64,000 nt of DNA. Origin: an uncultured Alphaproteobacteria bacterium. Lineage in GTDB: Bacteria > Pseudomonadota > Alphaproteobacteria > RF32 > CAG-239. Shown here piece after piece: positions 26,750 to 34,554 of this stretch. A program made the translations under genes and the position numbers. Under the pieces are notes generated by a model that was given only the letters and a program-made list of their open reading frames with translations, did no database searches and was not told the DNA's origin. Location: the NCBI GenBank assembly GCA_934271715.1, contig CAKQRZ010000003.1, positions 62,001 through 126,000 of the forward strand, in the 5' to 3' direction. The first letter of the stretch is position 1. Each line of letters opens with the position of its first letter.

Positions 26750-27715
26750 GTGACGGAAAATAAAGACATTGAAGTGGCAAAACAAACAATAGACCGCGAG
26801 GTTGAAGCATTGAAAGCCATGGAAAACGAACTTAATGAAACCCTGACTACGGCGGTTGATGTTTTGCAAAAAACAAAAGGCCGCGTGATTGTTACCGGCA
26901 TGGGCAAATCCGGTCATATCGGACGCAAAATGGCGGCAACTTTTGCTTCTACCGGCACACCGTCATTCTTTTTGCACCCGGGAGAAGCCAGCCACGGCGA
27001 TTTAGGTATGATTACTCCAAACGACACGGTTGTAGCCATTTCTAACAGCGGCGAATCTAAAGAATTGTCCGATATTTTGGTATATTGCCGCCGCTTCGGC
27101 GTGCCTTTGGTTGCCATTACCAAAAATCCGGAAAGCTCGCTGGGCAAAAACAGCGATTATGTTTTGAAACTGCCGAGCAACCGCGAAGCCTGCCCGTTAG
27201 GCTTGGCACCGACTTCATCCACCACCGCAACTTTGGTTATGGGCGATATTTTAGCAGCCGATTTAATGGTGCGCCGCGGCTTTACAGAAGCTGATTTCCA
27301 CTTGCGCCATCCGGGCGGCAAACTCGGTTCGGTTTTGCGCCATGTTTCGGATGTTATGCACACCGGCGATGAAATGCCTCTAGTCAAAGACAACGCCATT
27401 ATGCAGGATGCGTTGATTAAAATGTCGGAAAAAATGCTGGGCTGCGTCGGTATTGTGAATGAAAACGGCGACTTAATCGGAATTATAACCGACGGCGATT
27501 TGCGCCGCTGGATGTCGCCTGATTTGATTACGGAAAAAGTTTCAAAAGTTATGACAAAGAATCCAAAAACGATTGCTCCGGATGCTTTAATTGCCGAAGC
27601 CGTAAATGTGATGAACAATACCGGCCGCGGCATTACAAACTTGTTTGTAGTAAAAGGAACAAAACCGGTCGGCGTTATCCATATTCATGACTGCCTGAAA
27701 GCCGGAGTCAGCTAA
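26750..27715 (+). CDS. kdsD: Arabinose-5-phosphate isomerase
   Basis: Turns ribulose 5-phosphate into arabinose 5-phosphate, the first step to the lipopolysaccharide sugar KDO. It starts with GTG behind AAGGAG. Residues about 40-180 are a SIS sugar-isomerase domain (VTGMGKSGHIGRKMAATFAS and the His of HPGEASHGDLG). Two CBS domains follow (VSDVMHTGDEMPLVKD and VSKVMTKNPKTIAP). The length of 321 is normal. It overlaps the lptC/A gene by one base and leads into the LPS transport genes, so KDO synthesis and LPS export are made together. Confidence 0.95.
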   Translation: MTENKDIEVAKQTIDREVEALKAMENELNETLTTAVDVLQKTKGRVIVTGMGKSGHIGRKMAATFASTGTPSFFLHPGEASHGDLGMITPNDTVVAISNSGESKELSDILVYCRRFGVPLVAITKNPESSLGKNSDYVLKLPSNREACPLGLAPTSSTTATLVMGDILAADLMVRRGFTEADFHLRHPGGKLGSVLRHVSDVMHTGDEMPLVKDNAIMQDALIKMSEKMLGCVGIVNENGDLIGIITDGDLRRWMSPDLITEKVSKVMTKNPKTIAPDALIAEAVNVMNNTGRGITNLFVVKGTKPVGVIHIHDCLKAGVS

Positions 27716-28773
27716 TGTTTGATTCTCACAAGATAGACGACTATTTTGACGGAGAACGTCCGTTTGAAAATGCCAAGCCCGACGACAAGCCTCAGACTTC
27801 CGGCTGGCTGCGCATTGTCAAACTCGGTTTTCCGTGCTTAGCAGCGGCTATCTTCGGCGTAATGCTGGTTATGCCGAACATAAAAAAAAGCGTTGAGCTG
27901 CAAGATGATGTTACTATTCCGCGCAAGAATGAAATGGAAAAGCTGCATATAGAACAGACTGTTTATTATGCCACCGATTCAGAGAATCGGGTCAGCACCA
28001 TAACGGCAGACAGCGTGGATGAAATTGCTCCGGGCGCCAAAGAGGTAAAAATAAACACGCCGCGGGCTGATATTTCTACCGCAAACGGAAAAATTAAAGT
28101 TGCAGCCGATACCGGATTTTTCAATCAGGAAAAAAATATTTTAAAACTGCAGCAAAATGTGAATGCCTTAGATGAAAAAGGAACAAAAATAAAAACTCTT
28201 GCCGCAGAATATGACTTTACAAAAGAATACGGTTACGGAAATGAGCGTCTAAATGCCGAAGGAGACTGGGGAGATTTAGAGGCACAGGGATTTGAATTTT
28301 TTAAGACCACAAATATTTTAGTGCTTAAAGGCAGACACGTTGTCACAACTTCGCAAGGCACCTTAACCGCCGACAAAGAAACCCGCTATTTTCAGGACGC
28401 CCGCAAAAGCGTATCGCGAGGCAATGTAGTGGTGCGTCAAGGCGACAATATTTTATATGCCGACAAGCTGATTGCCCGCTATTCGGCTTCTAATGAGCTG
28501 GAACGCGCCGAAGCCTCCGGCAATGTAAAAATCATTACTCCGAAAGGCAAAGCTTATGGCAGCAGCGGTGTTTATAACCCTAAAACGGCAAAAGTGGAGC
28601 TAACCGGCAAAGTTAAATTGGAACAAAACGGAAATATTATTAACGGCGATAAAGCAGAAACAGATTTAAACACGCAAATCAGCCGAATTACCGGAAACAA
28701 AAAAACAGGCGGCCGGATTACCGGTACATTTTACAGCAAAAGGAAAGCAAATGACAAAGAATCAGACAAATGA
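27715..28773 (+). CDS. Fused LptC-LptA lipopolysaccharide transport protein
   Basis: A 352-residue inner-membrane-anchored protein of the LPS transport bridge. Residues 1-40 are cytoplasmic, one span follows (about 42-62, LGFPCLAAAIFGVMLVMPNI). Residues 80-190 resemble LptC (YYATDSENRVSTITADSVD). Residues about 195-330 resemble LptA/OstA (GRHVVTTSQGTLTADKETRY, VVVRQGDNILYADKLIARYS, ITGNKKTGGRITGTF). LptC alone is about 190 residues and LptA about 175, so this is best read as a fusion or as an LptC extended by an OstA domain. It is coupled to kdsD and overlaps lptB by 23 bases. No separate lptA is seen in the window. Confidence 0.8.
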   Translation: MFDSHKIDDYFDGERPFENAKPDDKPQTSGWLRIVKLGFPCLAAAIFGVMLVMPNIKKSVELQDDVTIPRKNEMEKLHIEQTVYYATDSENRVSTITADSVDEIAPGAKEVKINTPRADISTANGKIKVAADTGFFNQEKNILKLQQNVNALDEKGTKIKTLAAEYDFTKEYGYGNERLNAEGDWGDLEAQGFEFFKTTNILVLKGRHVVTTSQGTLTADKETRYFQDARKSVSRGNVVVRQGDNILYADKLIARYSASNELERAEASGNVKIITPKGKAYGSSGVYNPKTAKVELTGKVKLEQNGNIINGDKAETDLNTQISRITGNKKTGGRITGTFYSKRKANDKESDK

Positions 28774-29497
28774 AACCGAAGAGCTGGAAATTTTCAATAT
28801 CGGCAAAAAATATAAAAAACGCACGGTGCTGAAAAACGTTTCGCTGCATGTTAAAAAGGGCGAAGCCGTCGGGCTGCTCGGTCCTAACGGCGCCGGTAAA
28901 ACCACTTGCTTTTATTGCGTTACCGGCTTAATCACTCCAGATTACGGCGATGTTTATATCGGCGGCAAAGATATTACCGACATGCCGATGTATAAACGCG
29001 CGCGCATGGGTATCGGCTATTTGCCGCAGGAAGCCTCCATTTTCCGCACCTTGAGCGTTGAAGACAATATTAAGGCTATTCTGCAAATTGTAATAGATGA
29101 CGAAAACGAGCGCGAAACCATGCTGGAAGAACTGCTGAGCGAATTTTCTATTGCCCACCTGCGCAAATCTCCGGCCTTGGCGCTATCCGGCGGTGAGCGG
29201 CGCCGTTTGGAAATTGCCCGCGCGCTGGCCAGCAAGCCGAGTTTTATTTTGCTGGACGAGCCTTTGGCCGGTATTGACCCTATTGCTGTCGGCGAAATCC
29301 GCACTTTGGTGTCACAGCTGAAAAACCGCGGCTTGGGCGTGCTGATTACCGACCACAATGTGCGCGAAACTCTGGATATTATTGACCGAGCCTATATTCT
29401 GCACAGCGGAACGGTTTTGATGGAGGGAACGCCGGACGAGATTGTAGCCAATGAAGAAGTCCGCAAAGTATATTTGGGAGATAATTTCACACTATAA
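28751..29497 (+). CDS. lptB: LPS export ABC transporter ATPase LptB
   Basis: The cytoplasmic ATPase that drives LPS extraction with LptFG. Walker A is GPNGAGKTTC at about residue 40, the Q-loop region is GYLPQEASIFRTLSVEDN, the signature is LSGGERRR and Walker B is ILLDEPLAGIDP; LLDEPLAGIDPIAV and LPQEASIF are LptB hallmarks. The start codon lies 23 bases inside the previous gene behind AAAGGA. The protein has 248 residues with a short N-terminal addition (TEELEIFNIG). In most proteobacteria rpoN comes next; here hpf does, behind its own promoter. Confidence 0.96.
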   Translation: MTKNQTNETEELEIFNIGKKYKKRTVLKNVSLHVKKGEAVGLLGPNGAGKTTCFYCVTGLITPDYGDVYIGGKDITDMPMYKRARMGIGYLPQEASIFRTLSVEDNIKAILQIVIDDENERETMLEELLSEFSIAHLRKSPALALSGGERRRLEIARALASKPSFILLDEPLAGIDPIAVGEIRTLVSQLKNRGLGVLITDHNVRETLDIIDRAYILHSGTVLMEGTPDEIVANEEVRKVYLGDNFTL

Positions 29498-29509
29498 AAA
29501 AGTATGTTG

Positions 29510-29537
29510 TTTACTTTTGCTTAAACAGTGTTATACT
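29510..29537 (+). promoter_or_regulatory. Promoter of hpf-ptsN
   Basis: TTTACT (29510-29515), 16 bases and TATACT (29532-29537) make a sigma70-type promoter 56 bases before the hpf start. Confidence 0.6.
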
Positions 29538-29593
29538 ATAAAACAGTTACAAAAGGCGATTGTGCCGAAATAATTAACATAATGAGGTAAATC

Positions 29594-30154
29594 ATGAAAA
29601 TTACATTAACAGGAAAACAAGTAGACATCAGCGACAGACTGCGCAACCGTGTTGAAGAAGCCGTTGAAAATGCCGTAAACAAGTATTTTAATGCGCCTAT
29701 CAGCTGCAGCGTTGCTTTTTCTAAAGACGGCGAAGATTTCAGAGCCGAAGTTACTGTGCATCCGGCTAAAAACATTGTTTTGAAAGGCACCGGCGTTGCC
29801 GCAGATCCTTATTCTGCTTTTGACAATGCTAATGAGCATATTGCCACCCGCCTGCGCCGTCAAAAAACAAAATTGAACGACCATAAAGGCAAAACCGGTA
29901 TTGTGGAAATGGCTCACGCAGCTGTGTTCCCTGTTAAAGAAACCGAAGATGAAATGAGCATTGACGAATCTGCTCCGCTGACTATTGCCGAAACTGATGC
30001 CAACATCAAAGTCTGCACCGTAAGCGAAGCTGTTATGTATATGGATTTGGCAGATGAAAATGCTTTGATGTTCCGCAACAGCGCAAACAACCGCATCAGC
30101 ATGGTATATCGCCGCAAAGACGGCAACATCGGCTGGGTTGAACCTGCAGAATAA
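29594..30154 (+). CDS. hpf: Ribosome hibernation promoting factor, long form
   Basis: Binds the 30S A and P sites and pairs ribosomes into inactive dimers in starved cells. Residues 1-105 are the S30AE domain (MKITLTGKQVDISDRLRNRV, ALKYFNAP-like region, DPYSAFDNANEHIATRLRRQ). Residues about 130-186 are the C-terminal dimerisation domain, with EAVMYMDLADENALMFRNSA and VYRRKDGNIGWVEP. At 186 residues it is the long form. It sits directly after lptB where rpoN would be expected and 17-23 bases before ptsN. It has its own promoter. Confidence 0.95.
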   Translation: MKITLTGKQVDISDRLRNRVEEAVENAVNKYFNAPISCSVAFSKDGEDFRAEVTVHPAKNIVLKGTGVAADPYSAFDNANEHIATRLRRQKTKLNDHKGKTGIVEMAHAAVFPVKETEDEMSIDESAPLTIAETDANIKVCTVSEAVMYMDLADENALMFRNSANNRISMVYRRKDGNIGWVEPAE

Positions 30155-30177
30155 TTTTTTACTTAAAGGGATTGAAA

Positions 30178-30621
30178 ATGGGAATATCGGATATCTTGTC
30201 TGAAGACATGGTGCTGGCTGGTGTTGAAGCCGGAAATAAGCGCGGCTTGCTTGAACAGCTGTCGGCTTTTGTTGCCGAAAAAGAAAATATAGATAAAAAT
30301 TCTATCTTTGAAGCAATATTAGAACGCGAAAATTTAGGCTCTACCGGCTATGGCGACGGTATTGCTTTCCCTCATGCCCGCATAGAAGGCTTAGATAAAG
30401 TTATTGCCGTATTTGCCCGCTTGGATAAAGGAATTGAATATGATTCGCTGGATTCTCATCCGGTTGATTTGATAGCATTTCTGCTTTCTCCGGAAAAAAG
30501 CGGCGAAGACCATTTACAGGCTTTGGCTGTGATGTCCAGAGTGCTGAAAGACGCAGAGACCTGCCGCAAAATCCGCGAAGCTAAATCGGCTCATGAAATT
30601 TATTTAGCCCTGCAAAAGTAA
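30178..30621 (+). CDS. ptsN: Nitrogen-type PTS enzyme IIA
   Basis: A regulatory phosphocarrier of the nitrogen-type phosphotransferase system. I choose ATG 30178, seven bases after AGGGA; TTG 30172 lies in frame just before. The phosphorylated His is in IAFPHARIEGL at about residue 66. The rest follows the family: GSTGYGDGIA, VDLIAFLLSP, HLQALAVMSRVL. The length of 147 is normal. It pairs with hpf as in most proteobacteria, although rpoN is absent. A terminator follows at 30643. Confidence 0.94.
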   Translation: MGISDILSEDMVLAGVEAGNKRGLLEQLSAFVAEKENIDKNSIFEAILERENLGSTGYGDGIAFPHARIEGLDKVIAVFARLDKGIEYDSLDSHPVDLIAFLLSPEKSGEDHLQALAVMSRVLKDAETCRKIREAKSAHEIYLALQK

Positions 30622-30642
30622 AAAATACTGTTACTTTGATTT

Positions 30643-30670
30643 AAAGCCTCCTAAAAAAGGAGGCTTTTTG
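30643..30670 (+). terminator. Terminator of hpf-ptsN
   Basis: AAAGCCTCCT, loop AAAA, AGGAGGCTTTTT is a perfect hairpin with a T run, 22 bases after the ptsN stop. Confidence 0.9.
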
Positions 30671-30745
30671 CTATTGACGCTGAAAAGTTTTATGCTATTT
30701 TAAAGCTGATATAAAATTATTTATAACATTATTAAATTTTAGCTT

Positions 30746-31063
30746 ATGAAAAATGAAGATTTTACCAATAATCCGCAGCGTGCGGTTATTGCTTATGCCG
30801 AACCAAGCTACAGCGGTGTTGCCCTTTCTTATGTTTTTCCCAGTCACACAGAGGAAAATGCCAAAACTATCTCAAAATTTGTTTTGGTAGAAGACGGCGA
30901 ACCTTTATATAAGGCAGCTTGCGGGGCTATGGTTGGAGATGAAGCCGAGGTTGATGAAGACGGTATGCTGGTGCAGATACTCTCTCAACCTTTATGGAAG
31001 CGGCTGAAAAACTACTGGTTTTTATTCAAAAACCGAAGAAATCACAAAAAGAACACCTTGTAA
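30746..31063 (+). CDS. Small soluble protein, unknown function
   Basis: I do not recognise this 105-residue protein. It is acidic in the middle (GDEAEVDEDGM), with strand-like sequence AVIAYAEPSYSGVALSYVF, and ends in a basic, aromatic tail (LWKRLKNYWFLFKNRRNHKK) that might touch a membrane. The gene has no clear Shine-Dalgarno site. Its stop overlaps a strong terminator, which speaks for a real short transcription unit. It stands alone between ptsN and the accessory island. Confidence 0.6.
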   Translation: MKNEDFTNNPQRAVIAYAEPSYSGVALSYVFPSHTEENAKTISKFVLVEDGEPLYKAACGAMVGDEAEVDEDGMLVQILSQPLWKRLKNYWFLFKNRRNHKKNTL

Positions 31064-31082
31064 TTTTACGAGGTGTTTTTTG
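31052..31082 (+). terminator. Terminator overlapping the stop of the preceding gene
   Basis: AACACCTTGTAA pairs with TTACGAGGTGTT, followed by a run of T; the coding stop TAA lies in the left arm. Confidence 0.85.
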
Positions 31083-31161
31083 TTGTTATGCAGCAATTAG
31101 GTTGCATTGCCATCTGTTTTCACCTATATGTTTTTTATAACATATATATAAGGAATAAAAA

Positions 31162-31644
31162 ATGGATGATGAAGAAATTATACCGCCTAAAATGCTGGGA
31201 GAATTAAGTTTGTTATTTATGCAGCAAAACGCTCTGCGCAACAGCAAAGATTTACAGCTGCAAATTATTGAGTGGGCGAAAAAACTTTTGGCAGAAAGCC
31301 GAAAAGAGTGGAGCGATATGCACAACACGCTATTAGACGCGGTTATTCAAACGGATAGAAAAAACGAAGCGCAAAGAAAAAGCAAAGAACGCGATAAAAA
31401 ATACGCACCGTTCCGCGAATATTTCAAAAAGCTGCAGCAAGAAAAATATCTGCTGGCTCAGAGCAGCGGAGGCAAATTAACTGCCAACGGCTTTGTGGAA
31501 TGGTTTTTGAAAAATAAAGCTCAAAACATTGAGATTCCGTATGTCAAACAAAACCAAAAGAATAAACTGCGGCAGCTGGCACAACAAAATAATCGGGAAT
31601 TTAAAAAGCTTTTGCATGCTAAAGCTAATTTTAGCCTGCTATAG
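31162..31644 (+). CDS. Helical charged protein, unknown function
   Basis: I do not recognise this 160-residue protein. It is helical and rich in Lys, Glu and Gln, with no signal peptide or membrane segment. The middle (RKNEAQRKSKERDKKYAPFR) is strongly basic and could bind nucleic acid or form a coiled coil. The start ATG is behind AAGGAATAAAAA. It opens the accessory island (31162-35732), 74 bases before the next gene in the same direction. Confidence 0.6.
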   Translation: MDDEEIIPPKMLGELSLLFMQQNALRNSKDLQLQIIEWAKKLLAESRKEWSDMHNTLLDAVIQTDRKNEAQRKSKERDKKYAPFREYFKKLQQEKYLLAQSSGGKLTANGFVEWFLKNKAQNIEIPYVKQNQKNKLRQLAQQNNREFKKLLHAKANFSLL

Positions 31645-31718
31645 CGGATTTTCAAAGCATTTTGTTTCTGTTAAAGTTTAGTCATAAAATTCAATCAATG
31701 AAACAAAGGAGGAAAAAT

Positions 31719-32486
31719 ATGACTGAATTTTCAAGAGAACTTATTTTTGGCAAACGCCCGATACGCAGAACAGACCGCAAACCCGGCGAAAGCGAATGGT
31801 ATTATTTGGACCCGCGCGGAGCAAGCACTTTTTCGGATATGAAAAAAATTGATGTGCCAACCGAAAACACGCCGAATCCGTATGCTAACGAAATCCAAAA
31901 CTATCTCTATAAAAATGATGAATACAATTATAGAGAACTGTACGGAGATACCCCGCCGCCAGCCCCTCAGCCATCCACACAGCCTGCAACTCAGGAAAAT
32001 AATACACTAAATCAAATAGGGAAAAATCTTAATAATATTTTAAAAAGCAAAAGTTTAGGCAATAATGCCAACACGTTATATAACTGGAGCGTTGATGGAG
32101 TTGAAAGACTTATATCCCCGCAAACAAATAAACAAAGCTATCAAAACCTATCTTCTCTAGGACAAGCAGAAGCTGAAGCTCAAAGATTGCAACCAATTCC
32201 AATATCTGATGTAAATAAGCATCAATATGTAAGTTGTGTTGGTGCTTTTGATAGTTCATTATCAGCAAATGCTACAATGACTGCTGGGATATGGAAAGAG
32301 ATACGTGATTTATATAGAAAACTTTATAAAGAGAGGGAGAAATATAAAAATTATACTAAATCGGAAATTATTCAAGATAGCTTCAAAGATTTGGGAAATG
32401 ATGCAATAGGTATTGCCAAAGGGCTATCTGCGAATAATATAGAAGAATGCAATTACATATTGCCGCCACAAGCCCGTAGAAAATAA
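31719..32486 (+). CDS. Unknown protein with proline-rich hinge, possible toxin-like cassette
   Basis: I do not recognise it. Start ATG 31719 has AAAGGAGG seven bases before it. Residues 1-75 are polar (MTEFSRELIFGKRPIRRTDR). A hinge PPPAPQPSTQPATQ follows at about 80-93. The C-terminal part has a compact block HQYVSCVGAFDSSLSANATM, KEIRDLYRKL, DSFKDLGNDAIGIAKGLSA and a late Cys. The conserved-looking His, Ser-Cys and D-x-x-N-D-x-x-G pattern suggests a small globular domain, perhaps enzymatic. No signal peptide. The N-module, hinge and C-module, plus small membrane genes downstream and a fragment of this gene at 35569, recall toxin-immunity loci. That is a hypothesis only. Confidence 0.6.
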   Translation: MTEFSRELIFGKRPIRRTDRKPGESEWYYLDPRGASTFSDMKKIDVPTENTPNPYANEIQNYLYKNDEYNYRELYGDTPPPAPQPSTQPATQENNTLNQIGKNLNNILKSKSLGNNANTLYNWSVDGVERLISPQTNKQSYQNLSSLGQAEAEAQRLQPIPISDVNKHQYVSCVGAFDSSLSANATMTAGIWKEIRDLYRKLYKEREKYKNYTKSEIIQDSFKDLGNDAIGIAKGLSANNIEECNYILPPQARRK

Positions 32487-32577
32487 TAATATTAACAACC
32501 TGATAATAGTTGATTGACAAATCGGCTATTATCAGGTTAATATGTATTTATCAAGTTATGCAATCAAAGGATTTGTT

Positions 32578-32919
32578 ATGCAGAAAGTCTTAGGTTATTT
32601 AATCAGCGGTGTAAAAGTATTAGATAAAATTGCTTATTGCATTCTATTTTTAAATATTTTCTTTCTGTTTTTTGCAGTTTTCAGATTTGACTTGTTCGGA
32701 ACAGACGTCAGCAAATATACAAACCTAAACTTAGCTAAAAAGAATATAGATATTATATTTAACCTTTTATGCTTGCAAAGTATTTTGTTTGTATTAAAAA
32801 ATAAGTACCCGAAAATTGTAAATATAGAAATTATTTTGTGGATTTTAATGTTTCTGTTAATTCCATATTTTATTTATCAAATTCCATCTATACAGCAAGC
32901 TTATAACTTTGGAGCATAA
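32578..32919 (+). CDS. Small membrane protein, unknown function
   Basis: A 113-residue protein with about three hydrophobic spans (ILFLNIFFLFFAVFRF; IIFNLLCLQSILFVL; IILWILMFLLIPYFIY). The start at ATG 32578 is preceded by AAAGGA; an in-frame ATG 36 bases earlier lacks a site. Very AT-rich codon use compared with the housekeeping genes suggests recent arrival. It heads five small membrane protein genes in the same direction and ends one base before the next start. Confidence 0.6.
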   Translation: MQKVLGYLISGVKVLDKIAYCILFLNIFFLFFAVFRFDLFGTDVSKYTNLNLAKKNIDIIFNLLCLQSILFVLKNKYPKIVNIEIILWILMFLLIPYFIYQIPSIQQAYNFGA

Positions 32920-32920
32920 T

Positions 32921-33283
32921 ATGAAAAAATTGTTTTGGTATATATGGTCATTTTTTCTGCTTCTGATAATCGGGCATTATATATATGCTCTGAATAACAG
33001 CAACAGCATAGAAATAGTAAATACGGAACATAAATTTTATTTATGCGTACTGGGGTTATCGGCGATTAGTTTGACGAATCTGAAATATGGGAAAGCCCTG
33101 ATTTATTTCATTTTATTTTTTATGGCTCATTGTTTAGCAGCTCTGCCGGAAATGCAAACGATAATGATTTTAGACGACTGTAATGAGGGAAGATGCCAAG
33201 CAGCCGAAGAAATGGGACTTGTTAAGATACACGATAATAAAATTGAATATATTGACGATAAAATAGAATATAAAACTAAATAG
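32921..33283 (+). CDS. Small membrane protein, unknown function
   Basis: A 120-residue protein with an N-terminal span (WYIWSFFLLLIIGHYIYAL) and two more (about 40-57 and 62-82). A C-terminal acidic tail has a Cys pair, DDCNEGRCQAAEEMG. The start is ATG 32921, behind GGAG inside the stop of the previous gene, so the two are coupled. AT-rich like its neighbours. Function unknown; an immunity role is conceivable from context only. Confidence 0.6.
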   Translation: MKKLFWYIWSFFLLLIIGHYIYALNNSNSIEIVNTEHKFYLCVLGLSAISLTNLKYGKALIYFILFFMAHCLAALPEMQTIMILDDCNEGRCQAAEEMGLVKIHDNKIEYIDDKIEYKTK

Positions 33284-33302
33284 CAACTGAATGTGAAATG
33301 CC

Positions 33303-33503
33303 ATGAACTTGTTGAAAAATATATTAAACGATTCTATTAGCTTGCTTATATGGATAATTGCGTTTGTCGGTATTGCATTTTTGATTGTCCAAGCTTTTTA
33401 CTATTGGGATTATTATATTAACTTTGAGCAAAATAGTAAAATCATTCAAGAATGTATAAATCAAGGAAACAGTGAAGAATCTTGCAAAAACAGAGTTTAT
33501 TAG
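33303..33503 (+). CDS. Single-span small protein with SCKNR C-terminus
   Basis: A 66-residue protein with one long span (SLLIWIIAFVGIAFLIVQAF) and a short outer tail ending CINQGNSEESCKNRVY. The tail is clearly related to that of the protein at 34079 (GLSEQSCKNRLF), so the two are paralogs. Two cysteines in the tail could form a disulphide, fitting a periplasmic location of the C-terminus. No strong ribosome binding site. Confidence 0.6.
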   Translation: MNLLKNILNDSISLLIWIIAFVGIAFLIVQAFYYWDYYINFEQNSKIIQECINQGNSEESCKNRVY

Positions 33504-33524
33504 CTGTAAAAAAGGAATCGAGAA

Positions 33525-34076
33525 GTGTCTTATGTCAAAAATATCTTTAATCCAATAACATGGAAGTCGGTCGGTTATACCGTATGGTTTGCGCTTATTA
33601 CTTGGCTGATGACTAAAGTTCAGGAAGTCGGTTTATATGATAACAGTCAAGGCTCAAGATGCGATTACAAATTGTGGGCTGACGGACAAATTTATCAATG
33701 GCTCTGGGATGGGCAGCCTTGTGCTTATACCGCTGAATTTTTGATTGGTTATATTTACTTTTTGGCATTATACTTACTGTTTGATTATGTCCGCAGGAAA
33801 ATAGCCGGCGTTAATCCGGCTATTCGCTGGCGGATTGCGGAAGTTTGTGTGTGGTTTGCCTTATATTGGGGTTGCTTGTTATTTTTGACAGTAACAGAAC
33901 TTACTGCATTTAATTTAACCTTGTTTGGCAATTCATTTCTAGGAACGTTGTTATTTTTCGCACCGCTTTTGGGAGCTGCCGTCGGTACTAATTATCTAAG
34001 GTCACGCGCTGAACTATGGATATTGGGTCTGGTAATTGCCTTTTGCACCGTGTTGTATATAGTATTTGGAGTTTAA
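33525..34076 (+). CDS. Polytopic membrane protein, unknown function
   Basis: A 183-residue protein starting with GTG behind AAGGAATCGAGAA. It has about five hydrophobic spans (about 14-32, 65-85, 103-122, 127-150, 162-182). A soluble loop between spans one and two carries two Cys and Trp-rich sequence (SRCDYKLWADGQIYQWLWDG). I do not recognise the family. It ends two bases before the next gene; both the end of this gene and the start of the next were duplicated, as a remnant of the junction lies at 35642. Confidence 0.6.
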   Translation: MSYVKNIFNPITWKSVGYTVWFALITWLMTKVQEVGLYDNSQGSRCDYKLWADGQIYQWLWDGQPCAYTAEFLIGYIYFLALYLLFDYVRRKIAGVNPAIRWRIAEVCVWFALYWGCLLFLTVTELTAFNLTLFGNSFLGTLLFFAPLLGAAVGTNYLRSRAELWILGLVIAFCTVLYIVFGV

Positions 34077-34078
34077 AC

Positions 34079-34270
34079 ATGTTAAAAAGAATTGGTAAAT
34101 ATATTGGTTACATATTGCTTTTATTATGTTCCTTAATAGTTATCGGCCTAGCCATAGGACTTGGTTTTGGTTATTATGTAGAGTACGGCAATAAGTGCAA
34201 CGACTCATTTATTACCGGCTGCATGGCTGCCGGTTTGAGCGAACAATCTTGTAAAAACAGACTATTTTAG
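34079..34270 (+). CDS. Single-span small protein with SCKNR C-terminus (paralog)
   Basis: A 63-residue protein, start ATG 34079 behind GGAG. One span (YILLLLCSLIVIGLAIGLGF) and a tail KCNDSFITGCMAAGLSEQSCKNRLF with three cysteines. The last 12 residues match the protein at 33303 closely. A truncated copy of its first ten codons lies at 35706. Confidence 0.62.
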   Translation: MLKRIGKYIGYILLLLCSLIVIGLAIGLGFGYYVEYGNKCNDSFITGCMAAGLSEQSCKNRLF

Positions 34271-34400
34271 CAATAAGAAGTGGATAGAGAATAAAAAAAG
34301 TAGAAAATCTTCAGAGTTTTGCCAACAAACTTGGCTGGAACTGCTAAAACAGGATTGATTAAAAAAACTTTTAACGGCTAAATTGCAAATATTTTAGCGC

Positions 34401-34554
34401 TTGACTTTAAGCTTATGTTATGGTATTGGTATGTAAACAACCTAATTTTAGAGGAAAGAAAGATGAAAAATAAGCTAAACAAAGGTCTCTCTCTCTCTCT
34501 GCAAATCCTAAGCATCTGATTAAAGGCGTATTTTTTGCCGCCCAGCGTGTTCTG
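34401..34554 (+). promoter_or_regulatory. Promoter and CT-tract leader of pilin 5 (phase-variable type)
   Basis: TTGACT (34401-34406), 17 bases, TATTGG (34424-34429), then GAGGAAAG and ATG 34463. The ATG frame reads MKNKLNKGLSLSLQILSI and stops at 34517-34519. With six or nine CT units it would continue ANPKHLIKGVFFAAQRVL into pilin 5. It has seven units now. Between 34271 and 34400 nothing else is seen. Confidence 0.75.
34487..34500 (+). repeat. CT dinucleotide tract, seven units
   Basis: Seven uninterrupted CT units eight codons after ATG 34463. The number differs from the eight units of the two sister loci. Confidence 0.95.

Noticed and set aside
15193..34519. Leader stops as assembly errors in CT tracts
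   Set aside because: An error at one locus is possible, but three loci with different tract lengths and the same offset rule make a biological tract more likely. Raw reads would settle it.
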